NCBI GenBank assembly: GCA_963667675.1
Contig: OY763929.1
Location: 1,426,001 to 1,490,000, forward strand
DNA: 64,000 bases
Source: G963667675 sp963667675
Lineage (GTDB): Bacteria; Chloroflexota; Dehalococcoidia; Lucifugimonadales; UBA3495
Reading direction: 5' to 3'
Shown: positions 44,618-53,698 of the stretch, in pieces
How positions within the stretch are numbered: position 1 is the first letter of the stretch
How the letters are laid out: each line of letters opens with the position of its first letter
The notes under the pieces: generated by a model
The model's input: the letters and a program-made list of their open reading frames with translations, nothing else
Database searches by the model: none
Told to the model about the DNA's origin: nothing
Program-made: the position numbers and the translations under genes

Positions 44618-47023
44618 TCAGCCGCCGCCCGACATGAACTCGTAGACTACTACGCCATTCGCCTCGAACGCGGCTTCAAGAAAATCACCAAATCTCGATA
44701 GATGCTCGGCCCCATACGTCGCCCGCTCCCGCTCTCCCACGTACACGTACCGAACGCCGTAGTCTCCCAATAACTGTCGGACCTCCCCGCCGTCGCTGCT
44801 CCGGTAGATTCGTTCCACGTCCTGCTCGCGGCCCGCGAATGCCGTGCGTCCCCCGCGCCATTGGGACTCATGCCCCTGCCATCCCAACACCGTAGGCAAG
44901 CCGGTGGCGGACGATATTCTTCCGAAGTCCGAATAAGAAGGTCCCACCGCCTCGACGATTCGGCCCCAGGGAGCTTCGTCGCGAAGCCACTCGATAGCCT
45001 CGTACTCCCCCGGGTCCTGCTTCTGAATAAACGCCAGACCGTCCAGCGTATTCTCGCTGCGCGTGCTGCCTTGCGCCAAAACCCCTGTCCGGTCTAGCGC
45101 TGCTCCTATTGGATAATAGGCCGATGCAACCAGCAACACCGCAACAGCCGCGGCCCAGGCGTACTGCCCCAATCCAAACAATGCCCTGGCGCGGCCTGGT
45201 TCCCGTCCGTCGTTCGCCCCAAGCACCGTCCTCTTGGAGATCCAGTAGTACAGCCCGTAGACTCCCGCTACGCCCAGCAGCAGCCAGGACTGGTAGTATA
45301 CCTTGAACACCGTGTTCATGCGCCTGAACGCCCCGCCGAAGGCGTCGCTAACGTAGAAAAGCTCCGCCCCCGCCAACAGGCAAAAGCCCGCCGCCGTCAA
45401 CAGCAGCGCAAAAGCCGTGCCCGTCTCCAGTCCCAACCGGATTCGCTGCGCCGCGCTGTAGGCCGCGACTCCGGCGATGGCCAAGCCGGGCGCTACCCAC
45501 AGGCCCCGTAGCGCAACCTCGCCTAACGCAGTCAGGACGCCGTCCCTGGGAATGTGCAGCGCCAGCACGATGCCTGACCAGACCACTATGGGCGCTGCTG
45601 CAGCAGCCAACGCCACTCCGGCCAGTGGCGCATCATCCTTGGTCGGCAGCCGCAATCCCGGCAGTTGGCGCGCAATAAACGATATACCCAGCGCCGCGAA
45701 AAGCCCCATGGTTATGAAGAACAGGAACGGCCGCGTGCTTACGTCCCTTAGCGGCAGTATCCCACCGGTCTGGCCGTCCAACTCCAGATAGAGTGGCAGG
45801 AACAGCGCCACTGCCAGGGCCAGTATTGGGAGCGCCAAGGCCGCCGCTCGTAGCGCCGCCTGCTGTAGGTCTCCGTCCGCGTCCTGATAGCACCTGATTA
45901 GCACCGCAACTCCCAGCAACGCCGCCAAGAGGGGCAGGTCCCAGAGGTTGATAAATCCCAAGGCTCCGATGAACAGTGCGGCCGCGACCACCTCCATCGG
46001 GTGACGCCGCAGCCATTCCAATCCCAGCGGCTCCTCAGACCGGATCAAGTTCAGCGCCACTGCCAGGGCCAGCAGGAGGAAGGGCAGACTCATCATGTGG
46101 GCGTGCAAGTCGCCAAGCAGGAAGCTGAACATGGGGAACTCGGTAATCGTATAGTCCAGGAGTTGCCCATTCTCAGACGCTCCGATTACCCGCGTTGCCT
46201 TCCACCACCAATTAGGCGTGTCGGGGAATGCCCCTGAGCCGGCTTGGCCGGCTTCCAGCCCGGCGATGCCTACCCAGCCCCAGAACCCGTCGCCCCCCCA
46301 ACCCCGCGTGTTGACAAATTCCAATGCCCCTTCAAGATTGCCAATGAGCAATATCAACGCAGGCGCGGCCATGCCGACGCCTATGCCGGCCTTCCTGCTT
46401 CCCCCGGACAGCCGCACCAGATTGTGCAGCAGGCCAAAGGCCCCAGTCGCTGCCAGGGCCGGTATCAGCGACACTGCCAGGGTGTAACCCACATTAGAAG
46501 GAATGGCCGTCAGCTTGACTAGGAAGGCCATGATGAAGTGGCCGCCGTAGTAGTAGCTGATGGAATGGCCCGACAGCCACTGGTCCTCTGGAGGAAAGTG
46601 CCGGCTTTGCAGCACCGCGTTCAGGAAGCCGAAGTCCATCGGCTTCTCCGTCCCCCGGATCGCCGGAGCCTCCGACGTAATCCACAGCCATATGAAGAAG
46701 AAGACCAGGAACACCGCCTCGGCTGCCACGAACGTCCGCCACTCGGCCTTGAGGAACCCCCACATCTCCTTGGCCCGGCATTGCAAGACCAGGGCGCTTA
46801 ACACCGCGGCCGCGGCTGCTATAGCGATAATCGTCCCCTGGGTATTGGGAATCAGACGCGTCAACCCGGCAATCCACAGCGCGTAGGCCAGCAGCACTAG
46901 AGCCAACGGCTTGGCGAGCGTTATTCCACGGTCGGGAAGCCTGCGGAACAACACGAAGCACAACGGCAGGGCCAGGATGCCCAGCAACTCCACCGTCAAG
47001 AGCCAGGTTAAAGCGTCAAGCAT
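44618..47023 (-). CDS. DUF2298 / Chlor_Arch_YYY membrane protein
   Basis: An 801-aa polytopic membrane protein. The periplasmic loop after the third helices carries the family's signature GTEKPMDFGFLNAVLQSRHF with PPEDQWLSGHSISYYYGG. A C-terminal soluble part contains WRGGRTAFAGREQDVERIYRS and VRYVYVGERE. The family occurs in Chloroflexota and Archaea and is thought to be a polyprenyl-phosphate-dependent glycosyltransferase; the acceptor is unknown. It begins next to the IS110-type element, so its native promoter may have been displaced. Confidence 0.9.
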   Translation of the reverse strand: MLDALTWLLTVELLGILALPLCFVLFRRLPDRGITLAKPLALVLLAYALWIAGLTRLIPNTQGTIIAIAAAAAVLSALVLQCRAKEMWGFLKAEWRTFVAAEAVFLVFFFIWLWITSEAPAIRGTEKPMDFGFLNAVLQSRHFPPEDQWLSGHSISYYYGGHFIMAFLVKLTAIPSNVGYTLAVSLIPALAATGAFGLLHNLVRLSGGSRKAGIGVGMAAPALILLIGNLEGALEFVNTRGWGGDGFWGWVGIAGLEAGQAGSGAFPDTPNWWWKATRVIGASENGQLLDYTITEFPMFSFLLGDLHAHMMSLPFLLLALAVALNLIRSEEPLGLEWLRRHPMEVVAAALFIGALGFINLWDLPLLAALLGVAVLIRCYQDADGDLQQAALRAAALALPILALAVALFLPLYLELDGQTGGILPLRDVSTRPFLFFITMGLFAALGISFIARQLPGLRLPTKDDAPLAGVALAAAAAPIVVWSGIVLALHIPRDGVLTALGEVALRGLWVAPGLAIAGVAAYSAAQRIRLGLETGTAFALLLTAAGFCLLAGAELFYVSDAFGGAFRRMNTVFKVYYQSWLLLGVAGVYGLYYWISKRTVLGANDGREPGRARALFGLGQYAWAAAVAVLLVASAYYPIGAALDRTGVLAQGSTRSENTLDGLAFIQKQDPGEYEAIEWLRDEAPWGRIVEAVGPSYSDFGRISSATGLPTVLGWQGHESQWRGGRTAFAGREQDVERIYRSSDGGEVRQLLGDYGVRYVYVGERERATYGAEHLSRFGDFLEAAFEANGVVVYEFMSGGG

Positions 47024-47156
47024 AGGTCAACAGTAACAAGGGTGCAGTGCTGGGAGCAGCGTCGCCGCCTAGGACCGGCGGAAGGTGTAGGGTGTCCGTA
47101 AAGCACCCCCCAGTCTGCCCTCCTGTACCCCCCGTTCGCCCTTGTATCTTAAACAT

Positions 47157-47218
47157 GGACGTGGCAGACCGTTTCGTCCCAGGTCGGAAGACCGTACCTC
47201 AGCAGGGTCGTCACGTCC
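47157..47218 (+). ncRNA. Candidate bridge RNA of the IS110-type element
   Basis: The non-coding left end of the element (about 47024-47317) contains a closed structure. 47157-47163 pairs perfectly with 47212-47218 (7 bp) and 47167-47170 with 47206-47209. Inside, 47182-47185 pairs with 47190-47193 around a GGAA tetraloop. IS110-family recombinases use a bridge RNA made from the non-coding end; position and shape fit, but the guide loops have not been matched to donor and target. Confidence 0.45.
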
Positions 47219-47317
47219 TGCCTACTCGGAGCCCGAACAGTTGACCGGGCAGTGGAGCCCGAATTATGCAAGGATGGGTCAGAGTTAGGGAGAGACATCT
47301 TTGGAGGAGGTGGATGT

Positions 47318-48268
47318 ATGAACCAAGAATCCTTGTTGTTTGTTGGCATCGATGTTTCCAAGGACCGCTTGGATGTGGCGGTGCGGCCTACCGGTGAGGC
47401 TTGGCAGGTCTCCCACGACTCTCGGGGGATCAGCCGGCTGGTGAAACGTCTTGGGAAATTGGCGCCCCAATTGGTGGTGCTGGAAGCCACCGGTGGAATG
47501 GAAATGGCCCTGGCGGCAGAATTGGCCAGCTCCCAACTGGCTATAGCGGTAGTCAATCCCCGGCAGGCGCGGGACTTCGCCCGCGCTGGCGGGAAACTGG
47601 CCAAAACCGATGCCCTGGACGCCCACGCCCTGGCACACTTCGCCCAGGCCATGCGTCCGGCCCCCAGACCCCTGCCAGGCCCCGACGCCCAGGAACTAAA
47701 GGCTCTGGTCGCCCGAAGGCGCCAACTGGTGGAAATGATCACCTCAGAGAGAAACCGGTTCAAAACTGCCACCAAGCGTATACGCCCCACGGTCCAAGAC
47801 CACATCCTTTGGTTGGAAGAGAACCTGAAGGGTCTGGACCAGGACTTGGGAGACTTCATCAGTTCTTCCCCCATGTGGAAGGACAAAGACCAATTGCTTA
47901 GAAGCACTCCAGGTGTGGGGCCGGTCCTATCCATGACTCTCTTGTCCGACCTGCCCGAACTGGGCGCCTTGAACCGCGGTGAGATCGCCGCTCTGGTGGG
48001 CGTGGCGCCCTTCAACCGGGACAGCGGCGCCCTGAGGGGTAAACGCCAGGTATGGGGAGGGCGCAGTCAGGTGCGGGCTGCACTCTACATGGCGACCTTG
48101 GTGGCCACCCGGTACAATCCGGTCCTGCGGGACTTCTACCAGCGGCTGTGTGACGCCGGCAAACCCAAGAAAGTGGCCCTTACGGCCTGCATGCGCAAGC
48201 TGCTCACCATACTCAACGTCATGGTCAAGCACAATCGCCACTGGAGCCCTATCCCTCAATCTTCTTGA
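47318..48268 (+). CDS. IS110-family transposase/recombinase
   Basis: A 316-aa DEDD recombinase. The N-terminal RuvC-like domain begins FVGIDVSKDRLDVAVR with the first Asp, then VVLEATGGME and KTDALDAHALAHF with further acidic residues. The C-terminal transposase_20 domain contains LLRSTPGVGPVLSMTLL and GVAPFNRDSG, with the serine expected for this family. ATG 47318 follows GGAGGTGG. The element lies between the DUF2298 gene and ftsY and appears intact. Confidence 0.93.
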   Translation: MNQESLLFVGIDVSKDRLDVAVRPTGEAWQVSHDSRGISRLVKRLGKLAPQLVVLEATGGMEMALAAELASSQLAIAVVNPRQARDFARAGGKLAKTDALDAHALAHFAQAMRPAPRPLPGPDAQELKALVARRRQLVEMITSERNRFKTATKRIRPTVQDHILWLEENLKGLDQDLGDFISSSPMWKDKDQLLRSTPGVGPVLSMTLLSDLPELGALNRGEIAALVGVAPFNRDSGALRGKRQVWGGRSQVRAALYMATLVATRYNPVLRDFYQRLCDAGKPKKVALTACMRKLLTILNVMVKHNRHWSPIPQSS

Positions 48269-48315
48269 CATTAAAGACAGTTGCTGAGGTTCTCGAAGGG
48301 ACTAGCAGAGATAAA

Positions 48316-49272
48316 TCACGGTACGGGGGCCAGTAGTGAGTCGATAAACTGCCTGGAATCGAAAGGCGCCATGTCTCCCAGGCTCTCGCCCGTTCCGATG
48401 AAGAGTATTGGCACCTGGAGTTCCCGCTTGATCGCAAGGGCTATTCCCCCGCGGGCCGTGCCGTCTAGCTTCGACAGGAAGATGCCGGTACAGCCCACCG
48501 CTTCTTGGAATGACTTTGCCTGGGCCAGGCCGTTATGGCCTGTGGTCGCGTCCAGCGTCAATATAACCTGGTGCGGCGCCGACGGTTCCTGCCGGTTCAA
48601 TACCCGGCGCACCTTGCGCAACTCCTCCATGAGGTTGGACTTGGTGTGCAGTCGCCCCGCGGTGTCCACGATCAGCACGTCCGCGCCCCGGGCCTTGCTT
48701 GCCTGGTAGGCGTCGTAGGCCACCGCCCCGGGGTCGGCGCCCGACCCGTGGCCGACTATTTCTACGCCCACCCGCTGCGCCAGGATTTCCAACTGCTCCA
48801 CGCCTGCCGCTCTGAATGTGTCCGCCGCGCCCAGTATGACCTTCTTGCCCGTTTGTTGCAGGTGGTACGCCAGCTTGGCAATGCTGGTCGTCTTTCCCAC
48901 ACCGTTGACCCCTACCATCAGAATCACGTAGGGGCCTGGACTTTCGCTGCCCATCTCCAGCAGTTCCTCCGGCTCGCCCGAGTCCAGGTCCTGCACCAGC
49001 GATTCTTTCAGGGCCTGAAACAGTTGCTCAGGGTCACCCAGCCGGTCTTCCCGGGCCTTTTTCCGCAACCCGTCGACGATCTCCAGCGACGTTTCAACGC
49101 CAACGTCCGAGGATACCAGGACTTCCTCCAGTTCTTCCCATACCGAGTCGTCCAGGTTGGACGAGCGCAACAGACCCATTACCCGCCCCAGCCATCGCTC
49201 GCGGGTGGGTTTGACAGCCTCTTCGGTGTTTCTTTTGGTAGCGTCCCGGTCTCGATTGAACAGGCGCAACAT
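48316..49272 (-). CDS. ftsY: Signal recognition particle receptor FtsY
   Basis: FtsY (318 aa) is the membrane-associated SRP receptor GTPase. The N domain is followed by the G domain with GVNGVGKTTSIAKLA, the insertion-box region GAADTFRAAGVEQLE, DTAGRLHTKSNLMEEL and TKLDGTA-like SKLDGTARGG. The acidic A domain is absent, as in many bacteria. It is last in a dsbA-like/rnc/ftsY gene row on the minus strand. Confidence 0.97.
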   Translation of the reverse strand: MLRLFNRDRDATKRNTEEAVKPTRERWLGRVMGLLRSSNLDDSVWEELEEVLVSSDVGVETSLEIVDGLRKKAREDRLGDPEQLFQALKESLVQDLDSGEPEELLEMGSESPGPYVILMVGVNGVGKTTSIAKLAYHLQQTGKKVILGAADTFRAAGVEQLEILAQRVGVEIVGHGSGADPGAVAYDAYQASKARGADVLIVDTAGRLHTKSNLMEELRKVRRVLNRQEPSAPHQVILTLDATTGHNGLAQAKSFQEAVGCTGIFLSKLDGTARGGIALAIKRELQVPILFIGTGESLGDMAPFDSRQFIDSLLAPVP

Positions 49273-49373
49273 CAGGTCACCCTGAAACAGCCAGTGATAC
49301 GTTTGGCACAGGTCTTGGGGAGTTCGGAATATTCCATAGTTCGGCTAGGTTGATGACAATAGCCCGGGCCGCG

Positions 49374-50087
49374 CTACTCCGACGGTCCCTTGTGGACGTC
49401 CGCCGCCAAGCTAGCCAGGGCATTCTCCGCCGCGCCCCTCTCCGCCATGGCCTTGCTTCCTCCGCTTCCGACTCCCAGCACCTCATCTTCCACCACTACT
49501 TCCACGGTAAACACTGGCCCGTGGTCAGGGCCTTCACATGACAGCAGACGGTACGACGGGGCCGATTTTCCCAGCCCCTGCACGAACTCTTGCAGGCTGG
49601 ACTTGGCGTTCTCTCTGGGGATGTTTCCACCCAAGAAATCTTCCAGTTCTTGGGCCATGGTTTTGAGAATAAATTGCTGGGCCCCGGCATAACCCCGGTC
49701 CAGGTAAACAGCCGCCGTCACTGCTTCGAAAACAGCCGCCAGGGTCGATTCCCTATGCCGCCCGCCTTTAGACTCCTCCCCCTTGCCCAGCTTCAGGAAA
49801 TCCCCCAAGCCGCGCCGCTCGGCTACTTGGGCCAGTGTCTTTCCCTGCACCAGCGCAGCGCGTCCCTTGGTAAGCTCTCCTTCGCTCAGGTCTGGTCTGC
49901 GCCGGTACAATTCCTCCGAGACTACCAACTCCAGCACCGCGTCGCCCAGGTACTCCAGCCGCTCGTAAGAAGAAGAGAGCGGCCATCCCTGCTCGTTGGC
50001 GTAGGACCCGTGCACCAGGGCCTGTTCCAACAGCCGCCGGTCCTTGAACTTCAGGCCCAGGACGGCTTCCAACTGGCCGCTCTTCAA
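49374..50087 (-). CDS. rnc: Ribonuclease III
   Basis: RNase III (237 aa) cuts double-stranded RNA, including rRNA precursors. The catalytic signature ERLEYLGDAVLELVVSE is intact, as is the second acidic site in FEAVTAAVYLDRG, and the C-terminal dsRBD has the ARGxGxSKKxAE-like GSGGSKAMAERGAAENAL. It starts at TTG 50087 behind AGGGGA, 8 bp after the DsbA-like gene. Confidence 0.97.
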   Translation of the reverse strand: MKSGQLEAVLGLKFKDRRLLEQALVHGSYANEQGWPLSSSYERLEYLGDAVLELVVSEELYRRRPDLSEGELTKGRAALVQGKTLAQVAERRGLGDFLKLGKGEESKGGRHRESTLAAVFEAVTAAVYLDRGYAGAQQFILKTMAQELEDFLGGNIPRENAKSSLQEFVQGLGKSAPSYRLLSCEGPDHGPVFTVEVVVEDEVLGVGSGGSKAMAERGAAENALASLAADVHKGPSE

Positions 50088-50095
50088 AAGTTCCC

Positions 50096-50728
50096 CTAGA
50101 TTATGCCGTGGGGCCAGGGAGGCTGCGGCCGTTTCAACTCGCCCATGTGAGCGAACTCGCTCATCGCCTTCGACAGCGTCTCGTACATTTCGGCCGCCTG
50201 CTCGTCTGGGGGAACGAACACCTTCAAAAAAGCCGCCTGCCCGCCGGGAAAGACGAACGTGGGCACCCCGAAGGCCCCGTACTCTTCCACCGCCTTGGTG
50301 TGGCTGTCTCCGATCTCCCGCAGCAGGTCTGGGTCTGCCAGGTCCTCCCTGAAGCGGGCCAGGTCCAGCCCTGCGCTGACCGCCGCGTCGTGAATCACGG
50401 ACTCGTCGTTCAGGTCTGCCCTGTCCTCATGCCGCGCCCGCAACAAGGTCATGAAGAAGGACTTGAAGGCCTCTTTACCCTGCCGCTTGGCCGCCAAGCC
50501 GGCTTGGTGCGCCAGCAGCGTGCGGTCCGACCCGTCCACTATCTCAGGCTGTTCCCAGATTTTGAAGCCCTCTTCCCGACCGCTGTTGGCCTGGCTCAAG
50601 CTAAAGGGCTGCCAGTCGATGTCCACCGGGTTTCCGGTCACCTCTTCCACTTTTGCCAGCCACACGGCGGCATTGTAGACGAAGGGTCAACGGAAGTCGT
50701 AGTAGGTGGTTGCCTCTGGTTCAGACAT
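50096..50728 (-). CDS. DsbA/FrnE-family selenoprotein (in-frame TGA at 50689)
   Basis: From ATG 50728 (GAGGAGGGG upstream) the frame encodes SEPEATTYYDFR, reads TGA at 50689-50687, and goes on PFVYNAAVWLAKVEEVTG to TAG 50096. With TGA as Sec the protein has 210 aa and Sec14 in U-P-F-V. FrnE-type DsbA proteins have D-F-x-C-P-W-C here, so Sec replaces the active Cys and Val the resolving Cys. There is no cysteine anywhere else. The cis-proline loop FGVPTFVF is present. Calling a start after the TGA (GTG 50665) would lose the first strand and active site. It leads an operon with rnc and ftsY. The substrate is unknown. Confidence 0.9.
50654..50672 (-). promoter_or_regulatory. SECIS-like hairpin after the DsbA-like TGA
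   Basis: On the minus strand a 7-bp stem with one bulged U closes the loop GUGU (about 50663-50666). The loop begins 22 nt after the TGA. A bulged U and a loop GU are also features of the E. coli fdhF SECIS. Confidence 0.7.
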
Positions 50729-50869
50729 CTCAGCCCCTCCTCGTGGTCGTCGTGCCTCGATTTTAGCCACAGCCGCGATTCTTGTCAAAATCTAAGGCAA
50801 CTCGCCGAATGACCTGGACTAATAGCGCCCACAGCAGCTACCAGTCAAGCCTGATTTAGGGGCCTCTTA

Positions 50870-50878
50870 TGCTATAAT
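50870..50878 (+). promoter_or_regulatory. Extended -10 promoter for cca
   Basis: TGC followed by a perfect TATAAT (50873-50878) forms an extended -10 element. The -35 region is weak (CTGATT at 50851-50856). AGGAGG follows at 50888-50893. Confidence 0.6.
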
Positions 50879-50950
50879 TGCCTCTACAGGAGGCCCTCCA
50901 CGCCGCAGCTTCAGCACATCCCTTCCCCCCTTGGCGCACTCAAGAGTAAC

Positions 50951-52192
50951 TTGGACGGCGAGCAGCTGGCCGTCCTGCGTCACGTGCGTCGCAGGGCTTT
51001 GTCCGGCCCTCTGGCCATTTACCTAGTGGGCGGCCCTGTTCGCGACGTACTCCTGGGCAGGCCCGTGGCTGACCTGGACTTCGTGGTCGAAGGCGACGCA
51101 CCCCAGTTGGCCAGGGAGTTGGCCGCCCAGCTTGGCGGTGAAGTCATCGTCCACGACAGGTTCGGCACAGCGTCGGTGGTGATGCCTGGGACGCGCGTCG
51201 ACGTCGTCACCGCCCGGCGGGAGAACTATAAGCAGCCCGCAGCGTTGCCGGACGTGACCGCGGGCAGCATAGCCGACGACCTCCGACGCCGCGACTTCTC
51301 CATCAACGCCCTAGCCCTGCCGCTGGCGGACAGCCGCCCGCAAGTCCTCGACCTCCACAGCGGCATCGAGGACATGGGCCGCGGCCTCATTCGGACTCTC
51401 CACCCCAACAGCTTTATTGACGACCCAACCCGCATTTTTCGAGCCGTTCGCTATGAACAGCGTCTAGGCTTCCACATAGAAGATGAGACCCTCGGCCGAC
51501 TCCAGAGCGCCGTCGCCCAGGGACACATTGCGTCCCCGACCCCCGACCGCGTCCGCCACGAACTGGAACGAATCATCCAGGAAGACCAACCCGTCCCGCC
51601 ACTCCAACGCTTGGCGTCCCTGGGAGTGCTGGCCGCTATACACCTGTCCTTGGCGGGTGAGCAAGTTGGACACCACCTGGCTGCCGTGGCCGACCCAGAC
51701 TTAGGTCAGGAACACCAGGCGAACCCATTGGTGTACCTGTCGGCGTTGGCCTACCCACTGTCCACTGACCAGGCCGAGGCCGTTATCCACCGCCTGAACA
51801 TGCCCGCTCATTGGGCGCAGGTGGTCCGGGACACCGTCAACCTCAGGAGACTGGAAAGCACCCTTGCTGGGCAGTCGCTGACTCCTGCTTCTCTCGCCAA
51901 CCTGTTGGACGGTTTCTGCCCTGAGGCATTGTGGGCCGTTTCCAGGCTTGCCGGCTCCCCTGCGGCGCCGCAACGACTCAGCTACTATTTGAACGAACTA
52001 CGCGGCGCGGCACCCACCCTCAACGGCAGCGATCTCCTGGCCATGGGCGTGCCCCAGGGCCCGCTAGTCGGACGGCTGCTGCAGGAACTGCGGGACGCTA
52101 AGCTCGACGGCCGCGTGTCTACCGAGCGCCAGGAACGCTGCTTGGTCCAAGCGGCGCTCACTCGCGAAGGGAGTACAACAGGACATGGATGA
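50951..52192 (+). CDS. CCA tRNA nucleotidyltransferase / poly(A) polymerase family protein
   Basis: A 413-aa class II nucleotidyltransferase. The head has YLVGGPVRDVLLGRPVADLDFVVEG, containing the GG and DxD catalytic motifs. RRRDFSINALAL and FRAVRYEQRLGF-type motifs follow, then an all-helical tail. It adds or repairs CCA ends of tRNA or adds A residues. TTG 50951 has only a weak ribosome-binding site; an in-frame ACG at 50900 lies six bases after AGGAGG and could be the true start. It overlaps the next small gene by 8 bp. Confidence 0.9.
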   Translation: MDGEQLAVLRHVRRRALSGPLAIYLVGGPVRDVLLGRPVADLDFVVEGDAPQLARELAAQLGGEVIVHDRFGTASVVMPGTRVDVVTARRENYKQPAALPDVTAGSIADDLRRRDFSINALALPLADSRPQVLDLHSGIEDMGRGLIRTLHPNSFIDDPTRIFRAVRYEQRLGFHIEDETLGRLQSAVAQGHIASPTPDRVRHELERIIQEDQPVPPLQRLASLGVLAAIHLSLAGEQVGHHLAAVADPDLGQEHQANPLVYLSALAYPLSTDQAEAVIHRLNMPAHWAQVVRDTVNLRRLESTLAGQSLTPASLANLLDGFCPEALWAVSRLAGSPAAPQRLSYYLNELRGAAPTLNGSDLLAMGVPQGPLVGRLLQELRDAKLDGRVSTERQERCLVQAALTREGSTTGHG

Positions 52193-52397
52193 AGATAACG
52201 AGCAACAGACCTGCGTAATCTGCAGCGAGCTTCTGGACGGCGTGCATCAGACCTCTTGCCAGATGTGCGGCGGCATGTTCCACCAGCCCTGGAGCAAGGA
52301 CAGCGACATCCCGGAGTGCGGACGCATCGGCAGTCACGAAGAGGCCCTGGCCATAGTCTTCTTGTGCGACGACTGCTACTACGGGCGCAGGCCCTAG
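52185..52397 (+). CDS. Small cysteine-rich zinc-binding protein
   Basis: A 70-aa protein with eight cysteines: CVIC, CQMC, then a Cys in PECG and CDDC, with histidines in HQTSC and MFHQPW. The order resembles a treble-clef or FYVE/RING-like zinc fold with two metal sites. It starts inside the end of cca and is 20 bp before the quinone oxidoreductase. No known family was recognised. Confidence 0.65.
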   Translation: MDEDNEQQTCVICSELLDGVHQTSCQMCGGMFHQPWSKDSDIPECGRIGSHEEALAIVFLCDDCYYGRRP

Positions 52398-52417
52398 CAT
52401 CTGTCGAGGCGGTCCGT

Positions 52418-53455
52418 ATGCAAGCTGTCTACATAGAGTCCCACGGCGGCCCCGAGGTGCTGACTTACGGGCAACGGCCAGAGCCGGAGATTGCGCCCGA
52501 CCAGGTCAAGGTCCGGGTACGGGCCGCGGGCCTCAACCGTCTGGACCTGTACACCCGCGAAGGAGGGCGCGGCCTGCGGCGCGAATTCCCGCCGCCGCTG
52601 ATTCTGGGCGGCGACTGCGCCGGCGACGTGGTCGAAGCCGGCAGCCAGGCCGGGACCTTCCAGCCCGGCGACCGGGTGTTGGTCAATCCCAGGCTGAGTT
52701 GCCGGCAGTGCCCCGCCTGTCTATCCGGGCGGGACGACCTTTGCCCCAAGTCCCAATTCATGGGGACTGCCATTGACGGCAGCTACGCCGAGCTAATCGC
52801 CATCCCCGCGGCCAACCTCCACGCCATTGACGACAATGTGACCTACCTCCAGGCCGCCGCCGTGCCAACAACCTTCCTGCCCGTCTGGAACCTTCTCGTC
52901 CGCCGCATGGAGCTCAAGCCCTGGGAGACCGTGCTGGTCCTGTCGGCATCCGCCGGCGTGGGCGTCGCCGCTATCCAGGTTGCCAAGAACGTCATCGGCG
53001 CAACGGTCATCGCCACCACCAGCACCCCGGAGAAAGCCGCCAAAGCCTTGGAGTTGGGCGCCGACGCGGTCATCAACTACAACGAAGAGGACATCACCGA
53101 GCGGGCCCGGTCGCTGACTGGCGGCCGCGGCGTTGACGTTGTTTTAGACCACGTTGGGGCCGACTTCTTTCCCAAGGCCTTCAGCGCCCTGCGGCCCGGC
53201 GGCCGCTTTGGCATCTGCGGCGCCACCACCGGCTTGCGCACCGAGCTACATTTGGGACTGCTGTTCAGCCAGCAGAAGCAGATTTACGGCGGATTCATGG
53301 GGGCCAAAGAGGACATGCGGCAGATAACGGCCGTCCTGAACAACGGTGGGATTCAGCCGGCCATAGACCGGATCTTCCCCCTGGCCCAAGCCGCCGACGC
53401 CCACCGGGCCATGGAGCAGACCAACTTCTTCGGCAAGCTGCTCCTTACCGTTTAG
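52418..53455 (+). CDS. Zinc-binding quinone oxidoreductase / alcohol dehydrogenase-like MDR protein
   Basis: A 345-aa medium-chain dehydrogenase/reductase. The GroES-like domain has GGDCAGDVVEAG and a structural-zinc lobe CRQCPACLSGRDDLC with four cysteines. The Rossmann domain has SASAGVGVAAIQVAK for NADPH. Catalytic-zinc ligands are not all clear, so reduction of quinones or enones is more likely than alcohol oxidation. ATG 52418 gives the standard MQAVYIESHGGPEVL start; a frame upstream to 52256 is a shadow. Confidence 0.9.
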   Translation: MQAVYIESHGGPEVLTYGQRPEPEIAPDQVKVRVRAAGLNRLDLYTREGGRGLRREFPPPLILGGDCAGDVVEAGSQAGTFQPGDRVLVNPRLSCRQCPACLSGRDDLCPKSQFMGTAIDGSYAELIAIPAANLHAIDDNVTYLQAAAVPTTFLPVWNLLVRRMELKPWETVLVLSASAGVGVAAIQVAKNVIGATVIATTSTPEKAAKALELGADAVINYNEEDITERARSLTGGRGVDVVLDHVGADFFPKAFSALRPGGRFGICGATTGLRTELHLGLLFSQQKQIYGGFMGAKEDMRQITAVLNNGGIQPAIDRIFPLAQAADAHRAMEQTNFFGKLLLTV

Positions 53456-53633
53456 CTGAAATCGGCTCCGTCCCCTTGGAACCCAGTCCTACACCACACC
53501 CGGGTGGGATCCCGTACCGAATCTACCGGCCAAGACTGGGTCGTCTTTCGGGGAGAGAGAGGCCCTTTTCAGTCCGTTTTCTGTTAGAATGCATAGGCAA
53601 ACTTAATTTTCGCACCAAGGCTCCACACACGGT

Positions 53634-53693
53634 AACGGACTAATATCTGTCCCGTACTTCGTTCTTGTGGCCCTTTGGGACAAGGAGTCCGTT
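53634..53693 (+). promoter_or_regulatory. Structured 5' leader of the DEAD-box helicase gene
   Basis: Two nested stems precede the start codon: 53634-53641 pairs perfectly with 53686-53693 (8 bp), and 53649-53653 with 53677-53681 (5 bp). The ribosome-binding site AAGGAG (53682-53687) sits at the junction with its last two bases in the outer stem. A TAGAAT -10-like box lies at 53585-53590. The layout suggests temperature- or helicase-dependent translation. Confidence 0.5.
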
Positions 53694-53698
53694 CCCCC

